NCBI GenBank assembly: GCA_019634895.1
Contig: JAHCAM010000018.1
Location: 1 to 54,253, forward strand
Source of the DNA: Steroidobacteraceae bacterium
GTDB lineage: Bacteria > Pseudomonadota > Gammaproteobacteria > Steroidobacterales > Steroidobacteraceae
Length of the DNA: 54,253 bases
Direction of reading: 5' to 3'
Positions 26,554-36,715 of this stretch are shown here, piece after piece (positions within the stretch are counted from its first letter, which is position 1; every line of letters begins with the position of its first letter). A program made the position numbers and the translations under genes. Below the pieces are notes generated by a model. That model ran no database searches. It was not told the DNA's origin and saw only the letters and a program-made list of their open reading frames with translations.

Positions 26554-27048
26554 TCAATCCTCGAGCAGGCTGCGCAGCATCCAGGCCGTCTTCTCGTGGA
26601 CTTCGAGGCGCTGGGTCAGCAGGTCGGCCGTGGGCTGGTCATTGGCCGCGTCCGCGAGCGCGAACGCCCGGCGCGCCGTGCGCGCCGCGGCCTCCTGCGC
26701 CGCAACGAGGTGGCGGACCATGTCCGTCGCCCCGGGCACGCCCTCGACTTCGGCGATCGACGCCAGGCCGGCGAACGCCTTGTAGGTTCCCGGCGCCGGG
26801 TGACCGAGCGCGCGGATGCGCTCGGCGATCAGGTCGAGCGCGTTCCACTGCTCGGTGTACTGATCCATGAACATCAGGTGCAGGCTGTTGAACTGGGGGC
26901 CGGTGACGTTCCAGTGGAAGTTGTGCGTCATCAGGTACAGCGTGTAGCTGTCCGCCAGCAGTTCCGACAGGCCGCGCACGATCTTCCTGCGGTCGCCGTC
27001 GCTGATGCCGATGTCGATTGACGGGGTGCCGGATTTCCTGGTTGCCAT
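26554..27048 (-). CDS. dps: Dps-family ferritin-like DNA-protection protein
   Basis: A 164-residue dodecameric iron-storage/DNA-binding protein protecting against peroxide. It has LMTHNFHWNVTGPQF (His45), LHLMFMDQYTEQW (His57) and ALDLIAERIRALG (Asp72, Glu76), aligning with the E. coli ferroxidase ligands H51, H63, D78 and E82. The position equivalent to D67 is Met61 with Asp62 next to it. A short basic N-terminus (MATRKSG) could bind DNA. GGAG is 7 bases before the ATG. It follows the RND pump gene by 26 bases and may belong to that operon. Confidence 0.95.
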   Translation of the reverse strand: MATRKSGTPSIDIGISDGDRRKIVRGLSELLADSYTLYLMTHNFHWNVTGPQFNSLHLMFMDQYTEQWNALDLIAERIRALGHPAPGTYKAFAGLASIAEVEGVPGATDMVRHLVAAQEAAARTARRAFALADAANDQPTADLLTQRLEVHEKTAWMLRSLLED

Positions 27049-27074
27049 GTCGGTTCTCCGTTGCAGTGCTGCGA

Positions 27075-30301
<3,227 letters not shown>

Positions 30302-30305
<4 letters not shown>

Positions 30306-31384
30306 TCGCGCTCGCGGGCCGGTGCCGCGGACTGCTGCTTGTAGGCGATGCCCGCGGCGATGGGATCGGCCGCGACGCGCTCGCCGGCCGCGAGGCCCGC
30401 CAGCACCGGCACGCGGCCGTCCGCCGCCGGCGTGCCGACGCGCAGGTAGCGCAGCGAGATGCGGCCCGCGTCGTCCATGACGTAGGCGCCGGTGACCTCG
30501 CCCCTGCGCACCAGCGAACCGGGCGGGATCAGCACGCGCTCTTCCTCGCCGCTGACGAAGGCCACCTTCACCAGCGTCCCCGGGAACACGCCGTGCTCGC
30601 CGGGCGGCAGGGTCACCAGCACGCGGAAGGTGTGCGTCGAGGGATCCGCGGCCGGCGGGATCCGCAGTTCTGCCGCCTCGACCGACCTGCCGTCCGGCAG
30701 GATCACGCGCGCCTTGCGGTGCCGGCGCAGGGGACCGATGTGCTGCTGCGGAATCTCGACCACGGCGCGCAGGTGCTCGAGCGAGAGGCCGGTCATCAGG
30801 GGCCTGCCCGGCGCGACGGTCTCGCCCAGCTGCACGTGGCGGGCCACGACGATGCCCGCGTAGGGCGCGCGGATCACGGTGTAGCCCAGTCCCTCGCGCG
30901 CCTCCGCAAGCGATGCCTGCGCCGCGGCCGCGCGTGCGCGTGCGGCTTCGAGGTCCGACGCCGCCTTGTCGAACTGGGCCCTGGCAACGAGCCGCTTCTC
31001 GTACACGTCGCGCATGCGGTCATGGGCGAGCTGCGCCTCGGCCAGGCGGGCGTTGGCCTCGGCGAGCGAGGCTTCGGCGGCGCCGCTGCGCGCGCGCTGC
31101 TCGGTGGTGGTGAAGCGGACGATGACGGCGTCCTTCTCGACGTAATCGCCGACGTCGAACGGCAGCTCGACGACGCGGCCCGTGGTCTGCGCCGATACGG
31201 TGGACTGGTTGATCGCCTCGACGGCGCCGTCGAATGCGGTCTCGCGCGGCACGCGCGAGAGTGCGACCTGCTGCCATTCGCTTCCGTCGGCCGCGGTCCG
31301 GCCAGTGCCGGCCGTGGGCGCATCGCCGGAACAGGCGGCGCCCAGGACCGCCAGCAGCGGCCAGGCGGCGCGGTGGAGCCTCAC
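30302..31384 (-). CDS. RND efflux periplasmic adaptor (membrane-fusion lipoprotein)
   Basis: A 360-residue adaptor. Signal peptide with lipobox LGAAC (Cys18), then a split biotinyl-lipoyl-like domain (TGRVVELPFDVGDYVEKDAVIV before and APYAGIVVARHVQLGETVAPG after), an Ala/Arg-rich helical hairpin between them, and a beta-barrel plus membrane-proximal domain. The start is a GTG at 31384 overlapping the DUF2892 stop (GTGA), so it is coupled to it. It docks the RND permease to an outer-membrane channel not encoded here. Confidence 0.9.
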
Positions 31385-31626
31385 TTGCCGAAGGCCGGGC
31401 CGGTCCTGACGCCGAGCCTGCCGAGGACCATCGCCAGCGGGCAGAAGCCCGTGAACGACGCCTGCAGCATGTTGGCGCCGACGAACGCCGTGAACCAGAG
31501 CCAGTGGATGCTGTGCAGCTGCGACAGCGCCAGCGAGGCCAGCACGAACGTCCCGGCCAGGCGGAACACCCACTGGTCGATGGTCGTGGCGGGCGCAGGG
31601 ACATGGGTTGCGGTCTGGGTGGTCAT
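31381..31626 (-). CDS. DUF2892 (YgaP-type transmembrane domain) small membrane protein
   Basis: An 81-residue protein with two hydrophobic helices (VFRLAGTFVLASLALSQLHS and the following LWFTAFVGANMLQASFTGF) and the characteristic TGFCPLAMVLGRLGV end with one Cys in the second helix. DUF2892 is the membrane part of YgaP, where it is fused to a rhodanese, and such proteins are often encoded beside persulfide-responsive regulators. The start overlaps the arsR stop (ATGA). Confidence 0.85.
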   Translation of the reverse strand: MTTQTATHVPAPATTIDQWVFRLAGTFVLASLALSQLHSIHWLWFTAFVGANMLQASFTGFCPLAMVLGRLGVRTGPAFGK

Positions 31627-31973
31627 GGTCGACTCCTTCGCTCGGTGCGGATCGGGTGGCAGAAATGCCCGTACAGCACGCGGATCACGTCCAGGGCCGG
31701 GCCGGGACGCACCGCGTAGTAGATCGTCTGCGACTCGCGCCGCGTGCGGACCAGGCCGTCGGCGCGCAGTACCGCCAGATGCTGCGAGAGCGCGGACTGC
31801 GACAGCGGGATGCGCGCGTTGAGCGCGCCGACCGACAGTTCGCCGTCGCGCAGCGCACACAGGATCTGCAGGCGGTTCGCGTTGGCCAGGGCCCGGAGCA
31901 GGCCGGCGGCCGACTTCGCGTGGCGGCCCATCTCGCGGGCATCGGGCAGCAGGGTCTTCGAGGCCGCGGTCAT
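31623..31973 (-). CDS. ArsR-family repressor, BigR/SqrR-like (putative persulfide sensor)
   Basis: A 116-residue winged-helix dimer. The DNA-binding region is IPLSQSALSQHLAVLRADGLV, with the wing TRRESQTIYY. Only two cysteines occur: Cys39 (LQILCAL) and Cys105 (YGHFCHP), the same places as the dithiol pair of BigR and SqrR, which form a tetrasulfide link on reacting with persulfide. No metal-box cysteines (ELCVCDL) are present, which argues against an arsenic sensor. First gene of a coupled operon (DUF2892, adaptor, RND pump, perhaps dps). No ribosome-binding site; a promoter lies directly upstream. Confidence 0.85.
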   Translation of the reverse strand: MTAASKTLLPDAREMGRHAKSAAGLLRALANANRLQILCALRDGELSVGALNARIPLSQSALSQHLAVLRADGLVRTRRESQTIYYAVRPGPALDVIRVLYGHFCHPIRTERRSRP

Positions 31974-31983
31974 GGCGAGAATA

Positions 31984-32012
31984 TTGATAAACTCTAATTA
32001 AGATAAATCTAA
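31984..32012 (-). promoter_or_regulatory. Promoter/operator of the arsR-RND operon
   Basis: On the minus strand TTAGAT (32012-32007), 17 bases, TATCAA (31989-31984), then 10 bases to the arsR ATG. Two direct copies of TTAGA(G)TTTATC (32012-32002 and 31997-31986) overlap the -35 and -10. They stand out as strongly AT-rich in a G+C-rich genome and are the likely binding site for autoregulation by the ArsR protein. Confidence 0.6.
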
Positions 32013-32109
32013 TATAACAGCCGGCACGGCGCATGGCAAGCGCGCCGGCGGGGCGGCCGGGCAGCGTGCCGTCGCCGCAGGCCGGGCCGCGCGCTAAGAT
32101 CGCCCGCAA

Positions 32110-32538
32110 ATGACGGAACCCAACGAGTCGCTGGTCCTGTGCGCGAGGGAAGCGGCAGGTCACGCCCACGCGCCCTATTCGGGCATCCGCGTGGGCGCCG
32201 CGATCCGTGCCGCGAGCGGCGCCGTCTACGCCGGGTGCAACGTCGAGAACGCCTCCTATCCGGTCGGCAACTGCGCGGAGGCCTCTGCCATCGCCGCGGG
32301 CGTGGCCGCGGAGGGCGGGAAACTGCGCATCGAGGAAACCGCGGTCTGGGCGACCGGCCGCGACGGCCGGGTGGTCGCGGCCTCGCCCTGCGGAGCCTGC
32401 CGGCAGCGCCTGCACGAGTTCGCAGCAGCAGGCGGCGTGCTGGTCCATTTCCCGTGGCACGGCGGCGAGGTCCGCAGCACGCCGCTATCCGAGCTTCTGC
32501 CATACGCCTTTACGCTCGGCGAGGTGCGCAAGCCATGA
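32110..32538 (+). CDS. cdd: Cytidine deaminase
   Basis: A 142-residue homotetrameric-type enzyme deaminating cytidine and deoxycytidine to uridines. Zinc ligands and the catalytic glutamate are in GNCAEASAI (Cys55, Glu57) and SPCGACRQRLHEF (Cys94, Cys97); substrate-binding GCNVENASYP is also present. A TAAGAT at 32095-32100 ends 9 bases before the ATG, so the mRNA is probably nearly leaderless. Coupled with deoC by an ATGA overlap, forming half of the nucleoside-salvage set. Confidence 0.96.
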   Translation: MTEPNESLVLCAREAAGHAHAPYSGIRVGAAIRAASGAVYAGCNVENASYPVGNCAEASAIAAGVAAEGGKLRIEETAVWATGRDGRVVAASPCGACRQRLHEFAAAGGVLVHFPWHGGEVRSTPLSELLPYAFTLGEVRKP

Positions 32539-33266
32539 GCGCCGATCGCGCGCTGGCCGCGCGCCTGCTGGCCCTGCTCGACCTCACCAACCTCGACGAG
32601 GACGCCTCGCCCGCAGCAATCGAGCAGCTGTGCGGCGACGCCGCGAGCGGCCCGGTGCTGCCGGCTGCGGTCTGCGTGTATCCGGAGCACGTCACTACGG
32701 CGAGGCGCGAGCTGGACGCTGCCGGCGCGCCTGCGGTGGCGGTGGCAACCGTCGTCAACTTCCCGGACGGCGCCGACGACGCCGGCCGCGCCGTGCGCGA
32801 GACGCGCCGCGCGCTGGCCGCCGGTGCCGGCGAGATCGACCTGGTGTTCCCCTGGCGCGCCTACGTCGGCGGCGACCGCGACGGCGGGCGCGAGATGGTG
32901 CAGCGCTGCAAGGAAACCTGCGGCGCGCGGCCTTTGAAGGTGATCATCGAATCGGGCGAACTCGGCGACCTGTTGCTGGTGCGCGAGGTCAGCGCCGTCG
33001 CGCTCGCGGCCGGCGCCGACTTCATCAAGACCTCGACCGGGAAGATGCGCAGCGGCGCGACGCCCGAGGCGGCCCGCGCGATGCTCGAGACGATCCGCAC
33101 GCACGGCCGCGCCGGATTCAAGGCCTCGGGCGGCATCCGCACTCTCGCGGACGCCGCGCGCTACCTGGAACTCGCCGGGGAGATCATGGGCAAGGACTGG
33201 GCAACGCCCGCGCGATTCCGGATCGGCGCGAGCTCGCTGCTGCAGGAGCTGCGCGCGGCGGTCTGA
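32535..33266 (+). CDS. deoC: Deoxyribose-phosphate aldolase
   Basis: A 243-residue class I aldolase cleaving 2-deoxyribose 5-phosphate to glyceraldehyde 3-phosphate and acetaldehyde. Catalytic residues align with E. coli: Asp101 (GEIDLVF), Schiff-base Lys165 in DFIKTSTGK and Lys196 in GFKASGG. It is of the longer E. coli type. The ATG overlaps the cdd stop. It receives the product of deoxynucleoside phosphorolysis by DeoA and DeoD, encoded about 7 kb away at 40018-42071. Its stop directly abuts the stop of the convergent TPR-dioxygenase gene. Confidence 0.96.
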   Translation: MSADRALAARLLALLDLTNLDEDASPAAIEQLCGDAASGPVLPAAVCVYPEHVTTARRELDAAGAPAVAVATVVNFPDGADDAGRAVRETRRALAAGAGEIDLVFPWRAYVGGDRDGGREMVQRCKETCGARPLKVIIESGELGDLLLVREVSAVALAAGADFIKTSTGKMRSGATPEAARAMLETIRTHGRAGFKASGGIRTLADAARYLELAGEIMGKDWATPARFRIGASSLLQELRAAV

Positions 33267-35081
33267 TCAGCCCTCGGGCCGGCAGTCGAATGCGACGGTG
33301 AGCCGCGGCTCGTCGCCCAGTATCGGGTTGGTGCCGTGCCACAGGTACGACGGGAACAGCACCAGCCGCCCGGCCTGCGGCTGCACCGTGCGTAAAGGCG
33401 TGCCGCCGGGCATCGGGTAGCGCGGTTCCGCGAACTTGATCCAGCCGCTTTGCGCGTCCAGGTCCGAGACTTCCGCAGGCACCGACACGTAGTACGCGGA
33501 ACTGATCCAGCCCTCGGGATGGATGTGGTTGACGTGGAAGCCGCCGCGCTTCAGGCGCACCGACCAGCAGCCGACCGGCCGCGCGGGCGCGACATTGCGC
33601 GACAGCATCGGGTGCGCGGCATCCCGGCCGATGCCGGCCTGGTAGGCGGCGATGGGCTGCGCGAGCTGCGCGAGATAGCGCTGGATGACCGGGTCCGGGT
33701 CGGCCAGCAGCCCGCGCGAGGTCTGGGTGCCGCCGCGCAGGCTCTGGTCGAGCGGGTGCGCGGCATGGCGATGCCGCGACTCCAGCGCCGGAATCAGCTC
33801 CTCGTGGAACTCCGCGATCGTCCGGTAGCCGGACGGCGGCTCCAGCTCGTACACGCCCACCAGGCGCCCGACGTCGCACCACTCCGAGAACAGCGCCTCG
33901 CCGCTCTGGCGGGCGATGTCGGCGCGGTAGGTGATCCAGCGCTGGTCGGCAGGCGCGCTGGCGTGGAAGCGCTCGACGATCGGCAGCGCCGCCATGGCGT
34001 CGCCCGCGGCGACCAGGTTGGCGACGAGATTCTCGGCGAAGGACGCGTCGTCCGGCTGCGCCTCCCAGGCCGCGCGCGCGAGCGGGACCGATTCCGCATA
34101 GCGCGCCGATTCCTGCAGCACCGTCGCGAGCGAGCTCAGCAGCTGCGGTTGCGGTCCCACGCTCGCAATCAGCCCGCGCAGCACCGCCTCGGCATCCGCG
34201 ACCTTCCCGGTGCGCCGCAGCAGGTCGCCGTACAGGGCGCGAGTCGCCGCAGGCGCGCCCGCGCGCTCCGCCGCCGCCCGCAGCGAGCGCGTGAAATCGG
34301 GATCGCCGCGGATGTGCCGCAACTGCGCCAGCAGGAAATGCGCGTCGCGGTCGTCCGGCGCCTGCGCGAGGACCCCCTCGAGCGCGGCCTCCGATTCCCC
34401 GTAGCGGTCGAGCTGCATCAGCGCCCGCGCCCGCGCCATCTCGAGCGCGGGACCGCCGCGGCCGAGCCGTTCGCACTGGGCGAGTTCGGCGAGCGCCTCT
34501 TCGGACTTGTCCAGCACGCCGAGCACGATGGCGAGGTTCTCGCGGGCGACGGCGTAGTCGGGGTCGAGCGCGACGGCGCGGCGCAGCGCGGCGGCCGCCT
34601 GTTCCGGGCGGGACTGCGCGTAGAGCGCGGAGCCGAGCGCCGACCAGGCCTCGCGGTCGCGCGCATCGGCTGCAGTGAGTGTGCGCGCTTCGCGCTCGGC
34701 GAGCGCCGGCTGGCCCGCCTCCAGCGCGGTGCGGGCGAGGCCGAGGCGCGCCTGGCGCAGGCGCGGCGCGGCTTCCAGCGCGCGACGGAATTCGGCCATC
34801 GCGGCCTCGTGGCGGCCGCGGGCGCGCAGCAGCTGCGCCAGGTTGCTGCGGAAGTCCGGATTGCCGCCCGAGTATTCGACCGCGCGGCGCAGCGCGACCT
34901 CGCTCTCGTCCAGCCGGTCGCTGTGGCGCAGTGCGACGCCCAGCAGGTTGAGCGCGGCGGCATCCGCCGGGCGCGCCGCCAGCAGCGCGCGGCAGGCGAT
35001 CTCGGCCTCGCGCGTGCGTCCGGCCTGCAGCAGGCCGGCGATGTCCTGCAGGCGGGGATCCACGGGTGGTTGCCGGGTCAT
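33267..35081 (-). CDS. TPR protein with C-terminal putative 2OG-Fe(II) oxygenase domain
   Basis: A 604-residue fusion. Residues about 5-370 are some ten TPR repeats (for example GVALRHSDRLDESEVALRRA). The C-terminal ~100 residues resemble the 2OG-FeII_Oxy_5 family: GGFHVNHIHPEGWISSAYYV, LVLFPSYLWHGTNPI and RLTVAFDCR. Likely iron ligands are His519/His521 and His582, with Arg593 for 2-oxoglutarate; this assignment is by motif only. TPRs probably select a protein or peptide substrate. No signal peptide, so probably cytoplasmic. Last of three genes behind the TonB receptor at 36716-39619. Confidence 0.82.
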   Translation of the reverse strand: MTRQPPVDPRLQDIAGLLQAGRTREAEIACRALLAARPADAAALNLLGVALRHSDRLDESEVALRRAVEYSGGNPDFRSNLAQLLRARGRHEAAMAEFRRALEAAPRLRQARLGLARTALEAGQPALAEREARTLTAADARDREAWSALGSALYAQSRPEQAAAALRRAVALDPDYAVARENLAIVLGVLDKSEEALAELAQCERLGRGGPALEMARARALMQLDRYGESEAALEGVLAQAPDDRDAHFLLAQLRHIRGDPDFTRSLRAAAERAGAPAATRALYGDLLRRTGKVADAEAVLRGLIASVGPQPQLLSSLATVLQESARYAESVPLARAAWEAQPDDASFAENLVANLVAAGDAMAALPIVERFHASAPADQRWITYRADIARQSGEALFSEWCDVGRLVGVYELEPPSGYRTIAEFHEELIPALESRHRHAAHPLDQSLRGGTQTSRGLLADPDPVIQRYLAQLAQPIAAYQAGIGRDAAHPMLSRNVAPARPVGCWSVRLKRGGFHVNHIHPEGWISSAYYVSVPAEVSDLDAQSGWIKFAEPRYPMPGGTPLRTVQPQAGRLVLFPSYLWHGTNPILGDEPRLTVAFDCRPEG

Positions 35082-35114
35082 CCGGTGGGTCCGGGAGGCG
35101 CGATCAGCGGCCGG

Positions 35115-35555
35115 CTACTCCAGGCGCTCGACTTTGAACATCCAGCGGATGCCGTCCACGTACATGCGGTAGCCGCCCATCTTGCCGCGCTCGATGCGCG
35201 CGGCGTACTGCTTCGCGGCCGACAGGCGCGGCCGGCGTTCGATCGATTCCGTTTCGCGCCAGACATGCCCGTCCTCGGTGCGGAACACCCCGCGCTGCCG
35301 GCCGTCATAGGCCACGGACACGATCCGCACCTTGACCGGGTCGATGCCTTCCCCGCGCGCACGCTCGCGTTGCTTGACCTGGTCGAGGCCCATTTCCTCT
35401 GCCGGAGGCCGGACCGATTGCGGACCACGCAGAGCGGCTTCGAGGCAGGCGATGTGAGAAGCCGCATCGCCTGCGTGGTTTCCGCGGCAGCGCTCGATCG
35501 CCTCCGGAACCGCAGCATCGGCGAGCAGGATCATGGCAAGTGAAGTGGCGATCAT
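35115..35555 (-). CDS. Hypothetical protein between two dioxygenase genes
   Basis: A 146-residue protein with a short hydrophobic N-terminus (MIATSLAMILLADAAVPEA) that may be a signal peptide. It then has a C-x(13)-C pair (ERCRGNHAGDAASHIACLE), a charged middle, and a C-terminus ending GGYRMYVDGIRWMFKVERLE. I do not recognise the family. The pattern Cys...ACLEAAL is reminiscent of small secreted gammaproteobacterial proteins with a CYD-like motif, but this is weak. It lies 47 bases after the prolyl-hydroxylase-like gene and 33 before the TPR-dioxygenase gene, so is presumably cotranscribed. Confidence 0.6.
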   Translation of the reverse strand: MIATSLAMILLADAAVPEAIERCRGNHAGDAASHIACLEAALRGPQSVRPPAEEMGLDQVKQRERARGEGIDPVKVRIVSVAYDGRQRGVFRTEDGHVWRETESIERRPRLSAAKQYAARIERGKMGGYRMYVDGIRWMFKVERLE

Positions 35556-35602
35556 GTGGGGGCGACTGTAATGCGGGCACGCGCCGGATATCTTACGCCA
35601 GC

Positions 35603-36622
35603 TCAAAGCAGCGGATACGGCCGTTGCCGGATCCACTTGGAATAAAGCCACTTCTCGCCGCTCGCGGGCGGCAGGCCGGCATGCAGCGTGCGCGGGTCCG
35701 GCTCGCCCTCCGGCGTGAGGTTGTAGAACAGCAGCGCATCGCCTGCGCGGCCCCGGTAACGCAGCCCAAGCTCCGGGAATTCGGTCTCGCCGCCCGCGCA
35801 GTCGTCGTTGAGATAGACGAGCAGGGTGGCCGCGCGCTGGCCGCAGGCCCGCAGCTCGGCCTCGTTCTGCGCCGAGCGCGTGACGAAATCGTGGTGCGGC
35901 CGGTACTCCTCGCCCGGCAGGTAGTGCAACACGTTGGCCGGCTCCTGGTTGGCGAGCGGCAACCCGGCCGCGAGCGCGACACGTGCATTCACCCGCTGCA
36001 GCACGAGATCCGACTCGAGCAGGCTGAAGCCGGCGCCGGAGTTGCTGCGGTACTCGGCTTTCTGCGCGCCCCGCAACGGGTCCTTGACGCGGACGGCCTC
36101 CAGCTTGGGCCGTGCCCGCGCAACGATCCAGTCGCAGACCGGCCGCGCCAGGAACGCCTCGATGACGCCGATGCGCGGCGACTCCGACAGCCAGTGCGTC
36201 TGCGGCAGCGCCTGCCAGGCTTCCGCAGCGGGGCCTGACGGGCCTTCCAGCAGGGCAAGCTGCTCGCGTGCCAGCGGATGACCACGGGCCGCAGCGTCCC
36301 GCATCAGGCGCATGGCGGAGTTCCAATCGCCCGACAGCGTTGCCAGCAGCGCCATCAGCGCCAGCGCCTCTGGCATGCCCTGGCGGGCAGCCTCGGACAC
36401 CAGGGCGGCGCCCTGGGTCGGTTCGACGGGCGCAGCGCGGCCGACGATCAGGCGCGCGCCGAGGAAGTACTGTGCGGGAGCGTGTCCGGCCTGGGCGGCG
36501 CGGCGCAGCCAGTCGAGCGCCTGCAGGTGCTCGCCCTGCCGGTCCAGGTGCACGGCGAGGGCGAGCTGCGCGGCGGCATCCCCCGACTCCGCGCGGACCC
36601 TAGCTTCTGTTTCGGTGACCAC
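35603..36622 (-). CDS. Sel1/TPR-like repeat protein with prolyl-4-hydroxylase (2OG-Fe(II)) domain
   Basis: A 339-residue fusion. Residues about 10-130 are Sel1-like helical repeats (ALDWLRRAAQAGHAPAQYFLG). Residues about 150-335 form a P4Hc dioxygenase: iron ligands His243/Asp245 in YRPHHDF and His314 in RTLHAGLPP, 2OG-binding Lys324 in GEKWLYSKW, plus LNDDCAGGETEFPELG. It should hydroxylate a protein or peptide residue, proline by analogy. The GTG at 36622 is chosen because AGGGG lies 8 bases upstream and no nearer ATG exists. A strong terminator separates it from the TonB receptor. Confidence 0.85.
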   Translation of the reverse strand: MVTETEARVRAESGDAAAQLALAVHLDRQGEHLQALDWLRRAAQAGHAPAQYFLGARLIVGRAAPVEPTQGAALVSEAARQGMPEALALMALLATLSGDWNSAMRLMRDAAARGHPLAREQLALLEGPSGPAAEAWQALPQTHWLSESPRIGVIEAFLARPVCDWIVARARPKLEAVRVKDPLRGAQKAEYRSNSGAGFSLLESDLVLQRVNARVALAAGLPLANQEPANVLHYLPGEEYRPHHDFVTRSAQNEAELRACGQRAATLLVYLNDDCAGGETEFPELGLRYRGRAGDALLFYNLTPEGEPDPRTLHAGLPPASGEKWLYSKWIRQRPYPLL

Positions 36623-36649
36623 TGCGATGACCCCTGCGCTTCAGGATAG

Positions 36650-36687
36650 CGCAAAGAAAAGGGGGCGGAGATCGCTCTCCGCCCCCC
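36650..36687 (-). terminator. Rho-independent terminator after the TonB-receptor gene
   Basis: Eleven-base perfect stem (36661-36671 with 36676-36686), loop of four, followed on the minus strand by TTTTCTTT (36660-36653). It sits 29 bases after the receptor stop and 28 bases before the start of the P4H-like gene, so it should end most receptor transcripts while allowing some readthrough. Confidence 0.9.
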
Positions 36688-36715
36688 GTCAGTCACGAAC
36701 CGAAGTCCGTATCGG

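Noticed and set aside
31623..31973. Arsenic- or cadmium-type ArsR regulator
   Set aside because: The metal-binding ELCVCDL motif is missing; the only two cysteines fit the BigR/SqrR positions.
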